NCBI GenBank assembly: GCA_001970955.1
Contig: MPUH01000724.1
Location: 1 to 38,155, forward strand
Origin: Stentor coeruleus
Lineage: Eukaryota; Ciliophora; Heterotrichea; Heterotrichida; Stentoridae
Direction: 5' to 3'
Length of the DNA stretch: 38,155 nucleotides
The notes under the pieces are model-generated. The model ran no database searches. It was not told the origin of the DNA and saw nothing but the letters and a program-made list of their open reading frames with translations. The position numbers and the translations under genes were made by a program. This document shows positions 27,310-37,133 of this stretch, one piece after another; the first letter of the stretch is position 1, and each line of letters begins with the position of its first letter.

Positions 27310-28296
27310 CTAAACCCAAACCTTATTAGCATTAAGGTGAAAAGATTTCTTTTTAGGTACAGGTGTAGGTTTATAAAACGCAGGCCCAGGCTGTTTTAAC
27401 GGAGACTTAATAATCTCTCTATTACTCTCTGACATAAAAACGGCTCCAGTAACAGGTAATCTATCCTGTGAACTATCATAATAATAAGCTCCAGGTCCAG
27501 GAGTTAAATCTTTAGTTCTTTTAATCTTAACAGGTATACCAAATCTATCAGCATCTCCTTTAGCAAAAGGTGCAGTAAATTTCTGATTAATCGGGGGTAA
27601 TACAGAATGTTGATAATCAGCAGGTCCAGGAGAAATATCAACAGGTACAGGTGCATGTGGATCATACAAATTAATAGGATATCTTCTAGCTTTAACCGGC
27701 ATTCTAAATGCTGGTGAAGGTTTTAAATCACTATTAAAAAACCCATCAAGATTATATTGCCATGGTGATGGAGATACTGAGTTATATTCTTTATATCTTT
27801 TTGTTGTACTTTTAAAAGGGGAACTTATATAAACATGTGAAGCATCTGGGACTTCATATGTTCCTGGTGCTGGAAGATCAGGTTCAGGTCTTGCAATTGT
27901 TTTGCTTTTAGGTTTTTGGAATACTGATGATATTGCTGAAGTTGGGGTACCTTTTTGTGTATAAGCTCCAGGTCCAGGTACTGGGGTATTATATTGATAC
28001 CTTTTAAATCTTGGTGATTTAGATATCAACCCACCATAACCTTTTTTACTTAATGAAGGACTCTGATTTGCTGTTGAACTTTTATATTGTCCAGGTCCTG
28101 GTATTGGTTCAATTTCAGACATTTGTAAAAACCTGTCAGTTGAGCTTCCAAAACCTCCTCTTCTTTCAACAGCGCTAAGAATCTGCTCACTTTTTGTAGG
28201 AATTGACGACTGAGTCAACCTATTAAATGCATCTACCATTGGCCCTTTAAATAATTTCCCTGAATACTCCCTTCCTACTTGTCTGTAATTGTCCAT
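27310..28296 (-). CDS. SHIPPO/ODF3-type repeat protein of ciliary microtubules
   Basis: 328 residues with seven Pro-Gly-rich repeats of the sperm-tail (STPGR/SHIPPO) type: PGPGQYKS, PGPGAYTQ, PAPGTYEV, a degenerate PSPWQYNL, SPGPADYQ, TPGPGAYYYD and PGPAFYKP, spaced about 35-50 residues. Such proteins (ODF3/CIMAP group) associate with axonemal or cortical microtubules. No other domain is visible and the protein is basic. Only 26 bases separate its start from the stop of the next minus-strand gene upstream. Stop TAG. Confidence 0.9.
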   Translation of the reverse strand: MDNYRQVGREYSGKLFKGPMVDAFNRLTQSSIPTKSEQILSAVERRGGFGSSTDRFLQMSEIEPIPGPGQYKSSTANQSPSLSKKGYGGLISKSPRFKRYQYNTPVPGPGAYTQKGTPTSAISSVFQKPKSKTIARPEPDLPAPGTYEVPDASHVYISSPFKSTTKRYKEYNSVSPSPWQYNLDGFFNSDLKPSPAFRMPVKARRYPINLYDPHAPVPVDISPGPADYQHSVLPPINQKFTAPFAKGDADRFGIPVKIKRTKDLTPGPGAYYYDSSQDRLPVTGAVFMSESNREIIKSPLKQPGPAFYKPTPVPKKKSFHLNANKVWV

Positions 28297-28322
28297 ATTT
28301 TATATAAACATTTATAACTTAC

Positions 28323-29129
28323 TTAGAAAGTTGTACATGCACAGTTTTCTTTACGGATTTTTGGGCTTGTTAGTATTCGATTTCTATACATGATTGACGT
28401 GTTTTTTATTAAAACCCTTTCACCACATGCACCCATTGCTAATGAACATTTACCCAACTCAGGCCAAAATTTGTCATAGAAAGCTTCAAGTCTTTTTATG
28501 CTTGTGTTTTTAGCAGTCCCAGAAATACTTACAAAAATTTTCCCGTCTCCATTTTCGATTATGCTTAGTTCAAAATCCTTGTCTTCTAAGCCATTGAAGT
28601 CTTTTTCAACAACTTTTTCTTGTTTTTCTATGATGAAATGATTGTTTTCTAAGCTGATATGCCCGAAAGATAGGAAAAGACCTTTGTTGATTGTGTCGTT
28701 GGAAATACGGATGATTGGGTTTTTTTGGGTTATTTTTTGAGTTAGACGGAAAATAATAAAAAAACTACTGGGTGCTGAGAGTTTTAAACGAATTTTGATA
28801 TCGATGGCTAAAGATCTTAAGGATAAGGATAAATGGGGAGAAATTAGGTTTCCTGATAAGTTTAGTCCTTCATCTGTGATTTCGTTTTGTAGAGGAGTTG
28901 CTGGGCCAAGAATTGCATAGCAATTGTTTCCTTCATCTAAGAAATCTGTTGATGACCAGAAATCGACTGGCGTCGAATTAGGTCGGAATGATTGAATCAG
29001 TAGATATTCGTTTAAGAGCGCCGCATCAGCTTTTTGCCAGGTTAAATAGTTTGACTTTTGTATATTTACTATATCGCCAAGTGAATCAGATACGCCCTTT
29101 GTTTCTTTATCTCCGTTTTCTTCAACCAT
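28323..29129 (-). CDS. Unidentified protein with beta-rich core and CaaX-like end (268 aa)
   Basis: Starts MVEENGDKETKG. Residues about 95-245 alternate short hydrophobic strands (SLSLRSLAIDIKIRLKLSA, SSFFIIFRL, NKGLFLSFGHISLEN, FELSIIENGDGKIFVSISG), like a concanavalin/LamG-type beta sandwich, but no family is certain. There is no signal peptide, so it should be intracellular. The end, ENCACTTF, has a Cys four residues from the end (CTTF, a weak CaaX because the middle residues are Thr) and another Cys before it. Very close to the downstream SHIPPO gene (26 bases). Stop TAA. Confidence 0.65.
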   Translation of the reverse strand: MVEENGDKETKGVSDSLGDIVNIQKSNYLTWQKADAALLNEYLLIQSFRPNSTPVDFWSSTDFLDEGNNCYAILGPATPLQNEITDEGLNLSGNLISPHLSLSLRSLAIDIKIRLKLSAPSSFFIIFRLTQKITQKNPIIRISNDTINKGLFLSFGHISLENNHFIIEKQEKVVEKDFNGLEDKDFELSIIENGDGKIFVSISGTAKNTSIKRLEAFYDKFWPELGKCSLAMGACGERVLIKNTSIMYRNRILTSPKIRKENCACTTF

Positions 29130-29517
29130 AAGTTAATTATATATACATTTCTATCATTACTGTGGGTGTATATTAATAAAACTTTTTGTGGTATACCATT
29201 TATACTAGTATTAACACAAATACCAAGATAAAATATCTACAATAAAAGTTTACAACATAAAATATCCACTTATTGATAACAAAGTTGCAAAATTCATCTA
29301 GAATAATATTATCCTTATTATATAATAATAAAATATCAAAAAATATAATATTTCAAACCTCATCAAATCATTACATATAAAACAATCATAAAAATTCAAA
29401 ACCAGTACCAAAAAGCTTTTAAAAAAAACTAAAAATTCCTCATTAAACATATAGCAACCCATAAATCTACAATAAATCTCCCTAATTTTTTCAACCTTCC
29501 ACATAATAATCTATATA
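29130..29517. other. Intergenic spacer
   Basis: Very AT-rich. A 68-codon minus-strand open frame at 29298-29504 is dominated by Phe, Ile, Leu and Tyr codons with no balanced segment and is judged noncoding. Nothing else is seen. Confidence 0.5.
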
Positions 29518-30714
29518 TTAACTATTCAAAGTTTCAACTTGTATCAAACATGCTTCAAGTGTTGTCAAATAATACCCCATAGCTCCGTTTTGAATACTAC
29601 TCCGTGCCAATTGTGTTATCAACCAAATATGTCCTTTCAAATCTCTAACACCTGACTTGATAACAATATAAATATAAATACTCAAAAAATTATCCCCATC
29701 AATAACCAGTTTATTCTGATCAATATCTGGCATATCCTTCCAATACTCATCAACACTTCCACATATCATATCAGTAGTATTACCAATAATCTCTAATTTC
29801 TTCATAGGTGTAAAAACCATTTCGATCTCCCTCACTTTTTCTATAGCATAATTATATCCATTAAAATGAATATTATTAGGCTTATCCAAACAAAACATAG
29901 GATCTATTTGTAAATCAGAACATGTTATATTCTCTAAACTTTGCAATTTCAATGTATAATTCAAATAATCTTGTGGTCTTGATATTTTATATGCATGTAA
30001 TAATAATGAATGAATTTCTTCGTTTATTATTTTTTCTAATATAAAATCATACATCTGACTTGGATTTTCTTGCATTTTTTTAGCTAAAAGTCCTCCATAA
30101 TAGTATATCATTGTTTGTAAGACAATCATTATAAAAGTTTTTGTTTCTTTTATAAGATCTTCGGAAATATGAAGCAATTGTGTTAAACGTTGATAAGATT
30201 CTTCAGGGGTGATTGAGAGGATGTAAGAGTTTTTTGTATAGAAAGTGTGATGGAATATAGAGATCATATTGCCTATAAAATGAGTGGATTGATCAAAATG
30301 CCCATTGAGGAAATCGAATATTGAGCTAGCATCGAAGTCGATTTGTTCATTGTCTATGTGATCAGGAACTTTGATTATGGTTCTTCGCATACGGCAAGAG
30401 TTGTTTGAAGTTGGTTTACTTTCTTGGAGATAATCGAAAAGTACGATGTTTGAACGATATTTGTTGTCATTTACGGTCTTCCAGCTTCTACATGCTTTTT
30501 CAAGAGCCTTTGGCCAGTCTGCGTCAGGATGGAGTTTTAGGGCGTCTAAAATTTCTTCTAATACAAACTCTTTCCATCTCTGTATAGGAATTACTCTTAT
30601 GTCGCAAGCAAATATTATAGCTTCGTTCTTTTTGAAATACTTGCGCTTTTTTTTCTCTATAAGCTTTAGATATTCTTGTTTTATTGACTTAGTACCTTTT
30701 TGGCTGTTTCCCAT
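29518..30714 (-). CDS. VPS9-domain Rab5-type guanine-nucleotide exchange factor
   Basis: 398 residues. The N terminus MGNSQKGTKSIKQ fits N-myristoylation (Gly2, Ser) with basic residues after it. A helical region occupies about 15-270. The C-terminal VPS9 core (about 285-395) includes EIEMVFTPMKKLEIIG, a DGDNFLSIYIYIVIKSGV helix with the conserved Asp of the Rab-binding face, LKGHIWLITQLA and GAMGYYLTTLEACLIQVETL. VPS9 proteins load GTP on Rab5/Vps21-type GTPases and promote early endosome fusion. No coiled coil or other domain is evident. It lies in the same region as a TBC Rab-GAP and a SNARE-like locus, but far apart and not as one operon. Stop TAA. Confidence 0.82.
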   Translation of the reverse strand: MGNSQKGTKSIKQEYLKLIEKKKRKYFKKNEAIIFACDIRVIPIQRWKEFVLEEILDALKLHPDADWPKALEKACRSWKTVNDNKYRSNIVLFDYLQESKPTSNNSCRMRRTIIKVPDHIDNEQIDFDASSIFDFLNGHFDQSTHFIGNMISIFHHTFYTKNSYILSITPEESYQRLTQLLHISEDLIKETKTFIMIVLQTMIYYYGGLLAKKMQENPSQMYDFILEKIINEEIHSLLLHAYKISRPQDYLNYTLKLQSLENITCSDLQIDPMFCLDKPNNIHFNGYNYAIEKVREIEMVFTPMKKLEIIGNTTDMICGSVDEYWKDMPDIDQNKLVIDGDNFLSIYIYIVIKSGVRDLKGHIWLITQLARSSIQNGAMGYYLTTLEACLIQVETLNS

Positions 30715-31344
30715 TATAATAGCAGATTTAATATTATTATAAGAGGATATATAGTATTTAGTTATATGAATAGATTTATGTAGTATATGTAGGTTTATAT
30801 AGTATGTATGTCATGATAATTTAATGCAGTTTATTATTATTTATATCATTTTTTGTAGGTTGTATTCAATTATTATCATATTCAGCTTTATTCTGATCTA
30901 ACATAATTGCACTTATTTATGTATAAACTTAGCTTGTTTTCTATTTTTTTTGATATAAAAGTCTATAATCAACTTATTCCTAAAAAATACAAGCAAAAAT
31001 TACTCTATATAAACTCTAATAATAATTTGGTAAAATTTTAATAATATTATCATTAATGCTTTATATCACAAAATATAAAAGAAACCTATAAAAACAGTTG
31101 TTAAGATAAAACAATATATTTAGTTGTTTATCAGGCCTAGAACTAAAATAAAACATAATGGTGATAAATTATTTAATCCCATAATCCTAACTAACAAAAA
31201 AACTAGTTATATAAAAGTGGATAAATTATAGGAAATACGATTAAAAAACATTAAAATCATTATTCAAAGTATAAATAACAGTAATCATTCAAATCTTTTA
31301 TAAAAATCACTAAAAACTCTTATAAACACATAAAATATAACACA
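30715..31344. other. Intergenic spacer between divergent genes
   Basis: About 630 bases upstream of both the VPS9 gene (minus) and the coiled-coil gene (plus). G/T-rich on the plus strand at 30720-30880 and A/C-rich from about 30900, switching near the middle. No gene is seen. Confidence 0.5.
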
Positions 31345-31977
31345 ATGGAAAAAAAAACTCTAATGCAATCGCGTACCGAGATCCATACAGTGGAAAACAA
31401 AATCGTAACAGCTAAGAAAAGCACTGAAACCAAAGATATTGAAAGAATGAATATATCAAAAGTCCCATTTCTGCCTTTGCTTAGCATACGAACAAACGCG
31501 ATCGAAGAAATTTACAAAGAAATAAAAGAAATTAAGCAAAATATCACAGAAATCGAAGAGAGGAACAAAGTTAGTTCCCAATGTATAGAAACTGGCAAGG
31601 TAAAAATACAGGATTTAGAAGATCGTCATATGGCTTTACGTAAGAAAGCAGGTATAGGTTGTACATATGAAGAAAGAAAAGAGGAACTACAAGTAAAACT
31701 TAAACAAATACAGAAAAGTTGGAAGAAAAGCACAAACAAGCTAAAATCTAGAATACAAGAATTAGAAGAAGAAGCGAAAGAGTTATCAATCAAAGCTGAT
31801 GCTTTGAAAAACCTAATTTTTCGAAAAGGACAACAGCAGAAGATATTAAAAAAAAACATAAATGACAGTGGTTCTACGTCAGAAAATGGATATCATTCTT
31901 GTGATTTACTAAACTCTAGTGGACAATTACGATCAATTGTACACACTCCATCCTGGAATTCTTTGTATGGTTCTTAA
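31345..31977 (+). CDS. Coiled-coil protein of unknown function (210 aa)
   Basis: Starts MEKKTLMQSRTEIHTVENK. A short hydrophobic linker (KVPFLPLLSIR, about 40-50) precedes a long coiled coil (about 52-170: EIYKEIKEIKQNITEIEER, LQVKLKQIQKSWKKS, KSRIQELEEEAKELSIKADA), then a Ser/Asn-rich tail ending HTPSWNSLYGS. No family is recognised. Its last 37 bases and 3' flank are copied again at 34534-34576 by a segmental duplication, where they are fused to the start of another gene. Stop TAA. Confidence 0.7.
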   Translation: MEKKTLMQSRTEIHTVENKIVTAKKSTETKDIERMNISKVPFLPLLSIRTNAIEEIYKEIKEIKQNITEIEERNKVSSQCIETGKVKIQDLEDRHMALRKKAGIGCTYEERKEELQVKLKQIQKSWKKSTNKLKSRIQELEEEAKELSIKADALKNLIFRKGQQQKILKKNINDSGSTSENGYHSCDLLNSSGQLRSIVHTPSWNSLYGS

Positions 31978-32848
31978 GTTATAAATTTTATTATATAATA
32001 TATGCAATGTTTTAGTCAAAAATACTTTAAAAAATATGTGAAAGTGTGTTTTGTTATGCAAATTATGTAGTTAAAAATTATTAATTATTATAGGCCTTTA
32101 TCATAAAATGAATCACTTTTTATTATCCAAAATCTAAATATCTCTGCATCTTAAATCAGCTTAATAGTCAGATTTAATTAAGTAGATAATAAACAAGATT
32201 AATAATAGGAATGCTATATCCTAAGATATTAGCTTAAACAACATTCAAATATTTACTATAAAAGATAAAAAGTATCTTATATTTTTATATCATCAAGATT
32301 AGTAATATCATAAATATTCCCATCATCAATTTATAAAATCTAAAAGTATTATATTATATATTAGTGTTATTACAAGCGAACTACTCAATAAAATTATAAA
32401 CCTACTCACTGTTTAAACATATAATCTGATTTTTAATTATATGTAAAATAATCATAGAAACTTTATAAGAATCAGCAACTAATTCATAAATAAGATCTGT
32501 AATTTCTTTTAAATATTTCTTTTTGAAAAAACTCTTCATTAGATAGTATTGGCATATAACTTTTTATTCCAACTTATCTATTGGGTGATATTTTTATCTC
32601 TTTAAGAATTTCTAATTTCTGTTTAATATGCCATGATTCCAACAAAAATATTCTTCTTAAAGTTAAATATTTCCCTTTGACCTTTTTAAAACTCTAGGAC
32701 AATATGCAAATCAGTGACATTAATAAATTGATTTAAAACTTTATGTTTAAAGAAAAATAGTTGCCTTAATTATATAAAATTTCACTGGGCAAAACAACTA
32801 ACAAACTAAGTTAAAATTGTAATTTCTATAAACTTCATATAATAAATT
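31978..32848. other. Spacer within duplication unit A
   Basis: AT-rich; similar to 34577-35334 apart from unit-specific insertions. Conserved blocks shared with unit B include AAAAATATGTGAAAGTGTG and the 60 bases before the RING gene start. No gene is seen. Confidence 0.5.
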
Positions 32849-34045
32849 ATGGCAAGTGGACAAATTGATGAGAATTTGGAATGGATAAAATCTTCACTCA
32901 AATTCGCAATACCTTCTCTTATTATCTATTCATTATGCAGCTACTACTTAATTCTATGGGTCCAATATAACTATTCTTTAGTTGTCCCTTTAGGACTAAT
33001 TTTACTACAAAAGCTCATAAGTATTTTAATTGCTTTGATGAAAGTTAGGAAATATAAATTCGAATGGCTTACTGTTTTAGATTCTATATTGAAAACATTA
33101 TTTATTGCTTTGTTAATCCTTGCATGCTTTGATTTTATTAAGGTAATTTTTGCAGGTGCTCCTCTTTATGCTTCTAATATTCTGTTATCAATTTTATCAT
33201 ATAAAAATCCTTCAAATTTTGCAATTTGTATTCATGTGTTTGGGATTATAATACAGTGGAGCTTTACTGTAGCATTTATTTTTTTGTCATTAAGATATCA
33301 AGAAACTATTGATTGGCCATGGCTTTACCTTTTTTGGCCATTGTGGCTAATTATTTCCTTATCATGCATTTCTGCATTCCTTTATATTGTTAAAAAAATA
33401 GTCTTATGGCTGAAAGAAAGTATTAAAATCATATATCCCCTCTGGCTATTTTTAAATATATTCGGAATATCTTTAACCTTTGGTTTATTTATAGTAAATT
33501 TGTGTTCTTACATAAACTATAAAGATAAAAATGTGTTTATCCGAGGATGTGCTATTTTTGGTAGTTTTTTACTATTTTCAGCTTTAACTACTTTAGCAGT
33601 TTATAAATATATAGTGTAAGCTTTATATAGCCAATGGATAGCAGATGCTTTTAGATCATTTGCCGCACAAGAACCTCAATCTCCAGCAGTTAATAGGCCC
33701 TTGAGAAATTTACATAAATCAATGTTTTTATCAAAAATTTCATCCACTTTTTATAAAACAATAAACCAAAAAATTCAGCCCCAAGAATCAGAAGAAGAAG
33801 AAGAAAAAGGTAAAAACAAGAGTATAAGTTCAATTAAAGACTGTTTGATTTGCTATTCAAATGAATGTGATTCAGTATTAATACCTTGTGGTCATGGAGG
33901 AATTTGTAATGACTGCTCAATAAAACTCTTAGAATCAGGCAAAGATTGCCATATATGTAGGAATTCAATAGAAAAAGTTCTGAAAATTAACAAAAAAGAC
34001 AATATTGTGATTAATACAACTGTGGTTGAAAACGAAATATCTTAA
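32849..34045 (+). CDS. Multi-membrane RING-finger protein (Tmemb_185A-like), copy A
   Basis: 393 residues after removing a 15-base intron (33616-33630) that contains the TAG ending a false stop-delimited frame. The first 265 residues hold seven or eight hydrophobic segments with conserved WPWLYLFWPLWLIISLSC, as in the TMEM185/Transmembrane Fragile-X-F family. The tail carries a C3HC4-type RING: CLIC, PCGHGGICNDC and CHIC at about 328-370. RING proteins of this type act as membrane-bound ubiquitin ligases; plants have a similar TM-plus-RING arrangement. The start MASGQIDENLEW is shared with copy B. The two copies are about 80-85% identical by eye, and all Cys/His ligands are intact in both. 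Confidence 0.82.
33616..33630 (+). other. 15-base intron in RING gene copy A
   Basis: GTAAGCTTTATATAG. Removal turns ...YKYIV-stop into ...YKYIVQWIADAFRS and joins the membrane part to the RING part. Confidence 0.88.
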
Positions 34046-34465
34046 GTACCAAAAATAACTAAGTTCCTTAAATAATTAAACTCTCTATTTTCTTATAGAT
34101 ATAAAATCCATGTTATAAAATAAGTAGTTGCATTTTTAGTTCCGAAATATCATAACAAAAAGTACTAATTTATAAATAAAAGCTAATCAGGCATGGCTAG
34201 AGCAAGTGCAAAAAACTAGTTGAGAATTAGACAACTTTGGATTAGAACTTTAAAGTGGAAAATCTCAGTAAATTAATGTTAACTTTCTGATGGTTCTCCT
34301 TACTCAAAGTTTTCTAAATTTTACTGGAGTATTTTCAGTTTAGACTAATTTCTGTTAAGAAGCATTATCAAAACTCCCTATAAAAGAAAACATATTTTTA
34401 AATTTCCTATAAGTAATTTATATAATATAGATACTCTAGAAAAATAATTAAAAATATTATATAAT
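34046..34465. other. Spacer downstream of RING copy A
   Basis: AT-rich; corresponds to 36517-37133 in unit B but is shorter, lacking the 66-base tandem repeat. It ends at the start codon of the chimeric fragment. No gene is seen. Confidence 0.5.
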
Positions 34466-34576
34466 ATGGATCCTGAGACCTTAGCAAAGACAATTGCAAC
34501 AAGAGATTTACAGATAGACCAGCTTGCTAAACAACACACTTATCCTGGAATTCTTTGTATGGTTCTTAAGTTATAA
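34466..34576 (+). pseudogene. Chimeric gene fragment at the duplication junction
   Basis: The first 22 codons are nearly identical to the start of the gene at 37134 (MDPETLAKTIATRDLQIDQL, with Ala-Lys instead of Ala-Glu next). At about 34534 the sequence jumps into the 3' end of the coiled-coil gene at 31941, read in another frame, giving HTYPGILCMVLKL and TAA. The result is a 36-codon open frame without the remaining coiled coil of the parent. It is best read as a nonfunctional by-product of the tandem duplication, though it keeps the parent's upstream sequence and could be transcribed. Confidence 0.85.
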
Positions 34577-35334
34577 ATTCTATGATATAATATATGCAAT
34601 GCTTTAGTCAAAAATAGTTTAAAAAAATATGTGAAAGTGTGTTTTGTTATGCAAATTATGTAGTTAAAAATCATAATTATTATATTAAAATAAATATATA
34701 CAATTTTATGTCATCAAGATTAGTAATATAATCAATATTCCTATCATCAATTTATAAAATCTAAAAGTATTATATTATATATTAGTGTTATTACAAGCGA
34801 ATTACTCAATAAAATTATAAACCTACTCACTATTTAAACATATAATCTGATTATATGTAAATTAATCCTAGAAATTTTATAAGAATCAGCAGCTAATTCA
34901 TAAATATGATCTGCAATCTCTTTTAAATATTTCTTTTTGAAAAAACTCTTCATTTGAAAAAAAAATATTTGCAATTATTGGATTTCCTGAAACTCTTGTA
35001 TAACCCACTCCACTGTCTAATCAATTTCTTCATAAATTTCCATGCTAAATTTATTTTCACTAGATAGTATTATAATATAACTTTTATTATAACTTACCTA
35101 GTTTATCTCTTTAAAAAATTCTAATTTCTGTTTAATATTCCATGATCCAACAAAAATGTTTCTTCTTAAAGTTAAATAATTCCCTTTCATCTTTTTAATA
35201 CTCTAGGACGATATGCAAATCAGTAGCATTAATAAACTGATTTAAAACTTTACTTTTAAGAAAAACAGTTCCTTTAATTATATAAAATCTAATTGGCCAA
35301 AAAACTAATTTCTATAAGCGTCATATAATAAATT
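34577..35334. other. Spacer within duplication unit B
   Basis: Counterpart of 31978-32848, AT-rich, with a B-specific insertion at about 34954-35063. No gene is seen. Confidence 0.5.
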
Positions 35335-36516
35335 ATGGCAAGTGGACAAATTGATGAGAATTTGGAGTGGATAAAATCTTCATTCAAATTTGCAATACCT
35401 TCTCTTATTGTCTATTCATTATGCAGCTACTACTTAATTCTATGGGTTCAATATAACTATACTTTAGTGGCCCCTTTAGGATTAATATTACTACAAAGGC
35501 TCATAAGTGTTTCAATTACTTTAATGAAAGTTAAGAAATATAAATTCGAATGGCTTATTGCTGTAGATTCTATATTGAAAACGCTATATATTGCTTTTTT
35601 AATCCTTGCATGCTTTGATTGTATTAAGGTAATTTTTGCAGGTGCTCCTCTTTATGTTTCTAACATTCTATTATCAGTTTTATCTTACAAAAATCCTTCA
35701 AATTATGTTATTTGTATTCATGTGTTTGGGATTATAATACAGTGGAGCTTTTCCGTAGCATTCATTTTTTTATCATTAAGATATCAAGGGACTATTAATT
35801 GGCCATGGCTTTACCTTTTTTGGCCATTGTGGATAATTATTTCCTTATCATGCATAACTTCCTTCCTTTATATTGTTAAAAAAATAACTTTAAGGCTGAG
35901 AGTGAGAATTAATATCATGTATCCTATCTGGTTATTTTTAAGTGTATTCGGAATATCTTTAACCTTTGGCTTATTTATAATAGATTTGTGTTCTTACTTA
36001 AACTATAAAGATACAAATTTATTTATCCGAGGATGTGCTATTTTTGGTAGTTTTTTACTATTTTCAGCTTTAACTACTTTATCAGTTTATAAATATATAG
36101 TGTAAGTTTTATATAGCCAATGGATAGCAGATGCTTTTAGATCATCTGCCATGCAAGTACCTCAATCTCCAACTATTAATAGGCCCTTGAAAAATATACA
36201 AAAGTCAATGTTTTTGACAAAAATTTCATCCACTTTTTATAAAACTATAAACCAAAAAATTCACCCCCAAGAATCGGAAGAAAAAGGTAACAACAATAGT
36301 TCAATCAAAGACTGTTTGATTTGCTGTTCAAATGTATGCGATTCAGTACTAGTACCTTGTGGTCATGGAGGAATTTGCAATGACTGCTCAATAAAACTCT
36401 TAGAATCAGGTAAAGATTGCCATATATGTAGGAGTTCAATAGAAAAAGTGCTGAAAATTAACAGCAAAGAAAATGTTGTGATTAATACAACTGTGGTCGA
36501 AAACGAAATATCTTAA
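35335..36516 (+). CDS. Multi-membrane RING-finger protein (Tmemb_185A-like), copy B
   Basis: 388 residues after removing the 15-base intron 36102-36116. It has the same layout as copy A: membrane segments to about residue 265 with WPWLYLFWPLWIIISLSC, then a RING with CLIC, PCGHGGICNDC and CHIC. The stretch before the RING is shorter (SEEKGNNNSS instead of a longer Glu/Lys run). Substitutions in the membrane part are mostly conservative (Ile/Val, Ser/Thr, Lys/Arg), which points to continued selection on both copies. The soluble loop before membrane segment six differs most (LRLRVRINIM versus LWLKESIKII). Stop TAA. Confidence 0.82.
36102..36116 (+). other. 15-base intron in RING gene copy B
   Basis: GTAAGTTTTATATAG; same position as in copy A, two bases different. 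Confidence 0.88.
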
Positions 36517-37133
36517 GTAATTCCGAAATATCATAACGAAAAGTATTAATTTATAAATAAAAGTTAAACATTCATGGTTTGAGCAAGTGCAACAAAGCTA
36601 GTTGAGAATTAGAAAACTTTGGCTAAAAATCAGATATTGGAATTTTAAAGTGGCAAATCTTAGTAAATTGATGCTAGCTTTCTGATGGTTCTTTACAGAA
36701 CTGATCTCTTTACTCAAATTTTTTTAAATTTTACTGGAGCATTTTCAGTTTAGATATTGTTAAGAACTCTAGAACGGAAGCATTATCAAACTCATATAGA
36801 AAAAGACGTATTTTTATGTTTCCTATAAAGATATATAATATATAGTAAAAGGCATACGAATAATGGAATCATAACTCTATTAACAAATTATATTTTTTAA
36901 GTCTTAATGAAATTTTATGGAATGAAAAAACTTATAAAAAGACCCAAAACTAATTATATTTTTTAAGTCTTAATGAAATTTTATGGAATGAAAAAACTTA
37001 TAAAAAGACCCAAAACTGTAAGATTATTGACTCTGATGATTTAGTTTTAAATAGTTAATTATAACTCTAGAAAAATAATATTCAAATATATCCTAAAAGT
37101 TTATAAAATAATTATAAAAATATCTATATTAAT
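36517..37133. other. Spacer downstream of RING copy B
   Basis: Similar to 34046-34465 over its first part, then carries a B-specific region with the 66-base tandem repeat before the start of the gene at 37134. Confidence 0.5.
36886..37017 (+). repeat. Perfect 66-base tandem duplication
   Basis: Copy 1 at 36886-36951 and copy 2 at 36952-37017 are identical base for base by eye (AATTATATTTTTTAAGTC to GACCCAAAACT). Perfect identity indicates a very recent event or an assembly artefact. It lies about 115 bases before the start of the next gene and is absent from duplication unit A. Confidence 0.92.

Larger units (their letters stand above)
31941..34535 (+). repeat. Segmental duplication, unit A
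   Basis: Runs from ACACACT in the 3' end of the coiled-coil gene, through the spacer and the first RING gene, to the first codons of a copy of the MDPETLAK gene. Unit B starts with the same ACACACT and TCCTGGAATTC sequence. Exons, the 15-base intron and both flanks are shared. Unit A has roughly 180 bases (about 32095-32275) that are missing or altered in B. Confidence 0.9.

Noticed and set aside
29298..29504. 68-codon minus-strand open frame
   Set aside because: Phe/Ile/Leu/Tyr-dominated, in a very AT-rich spacer, without balanced codons.
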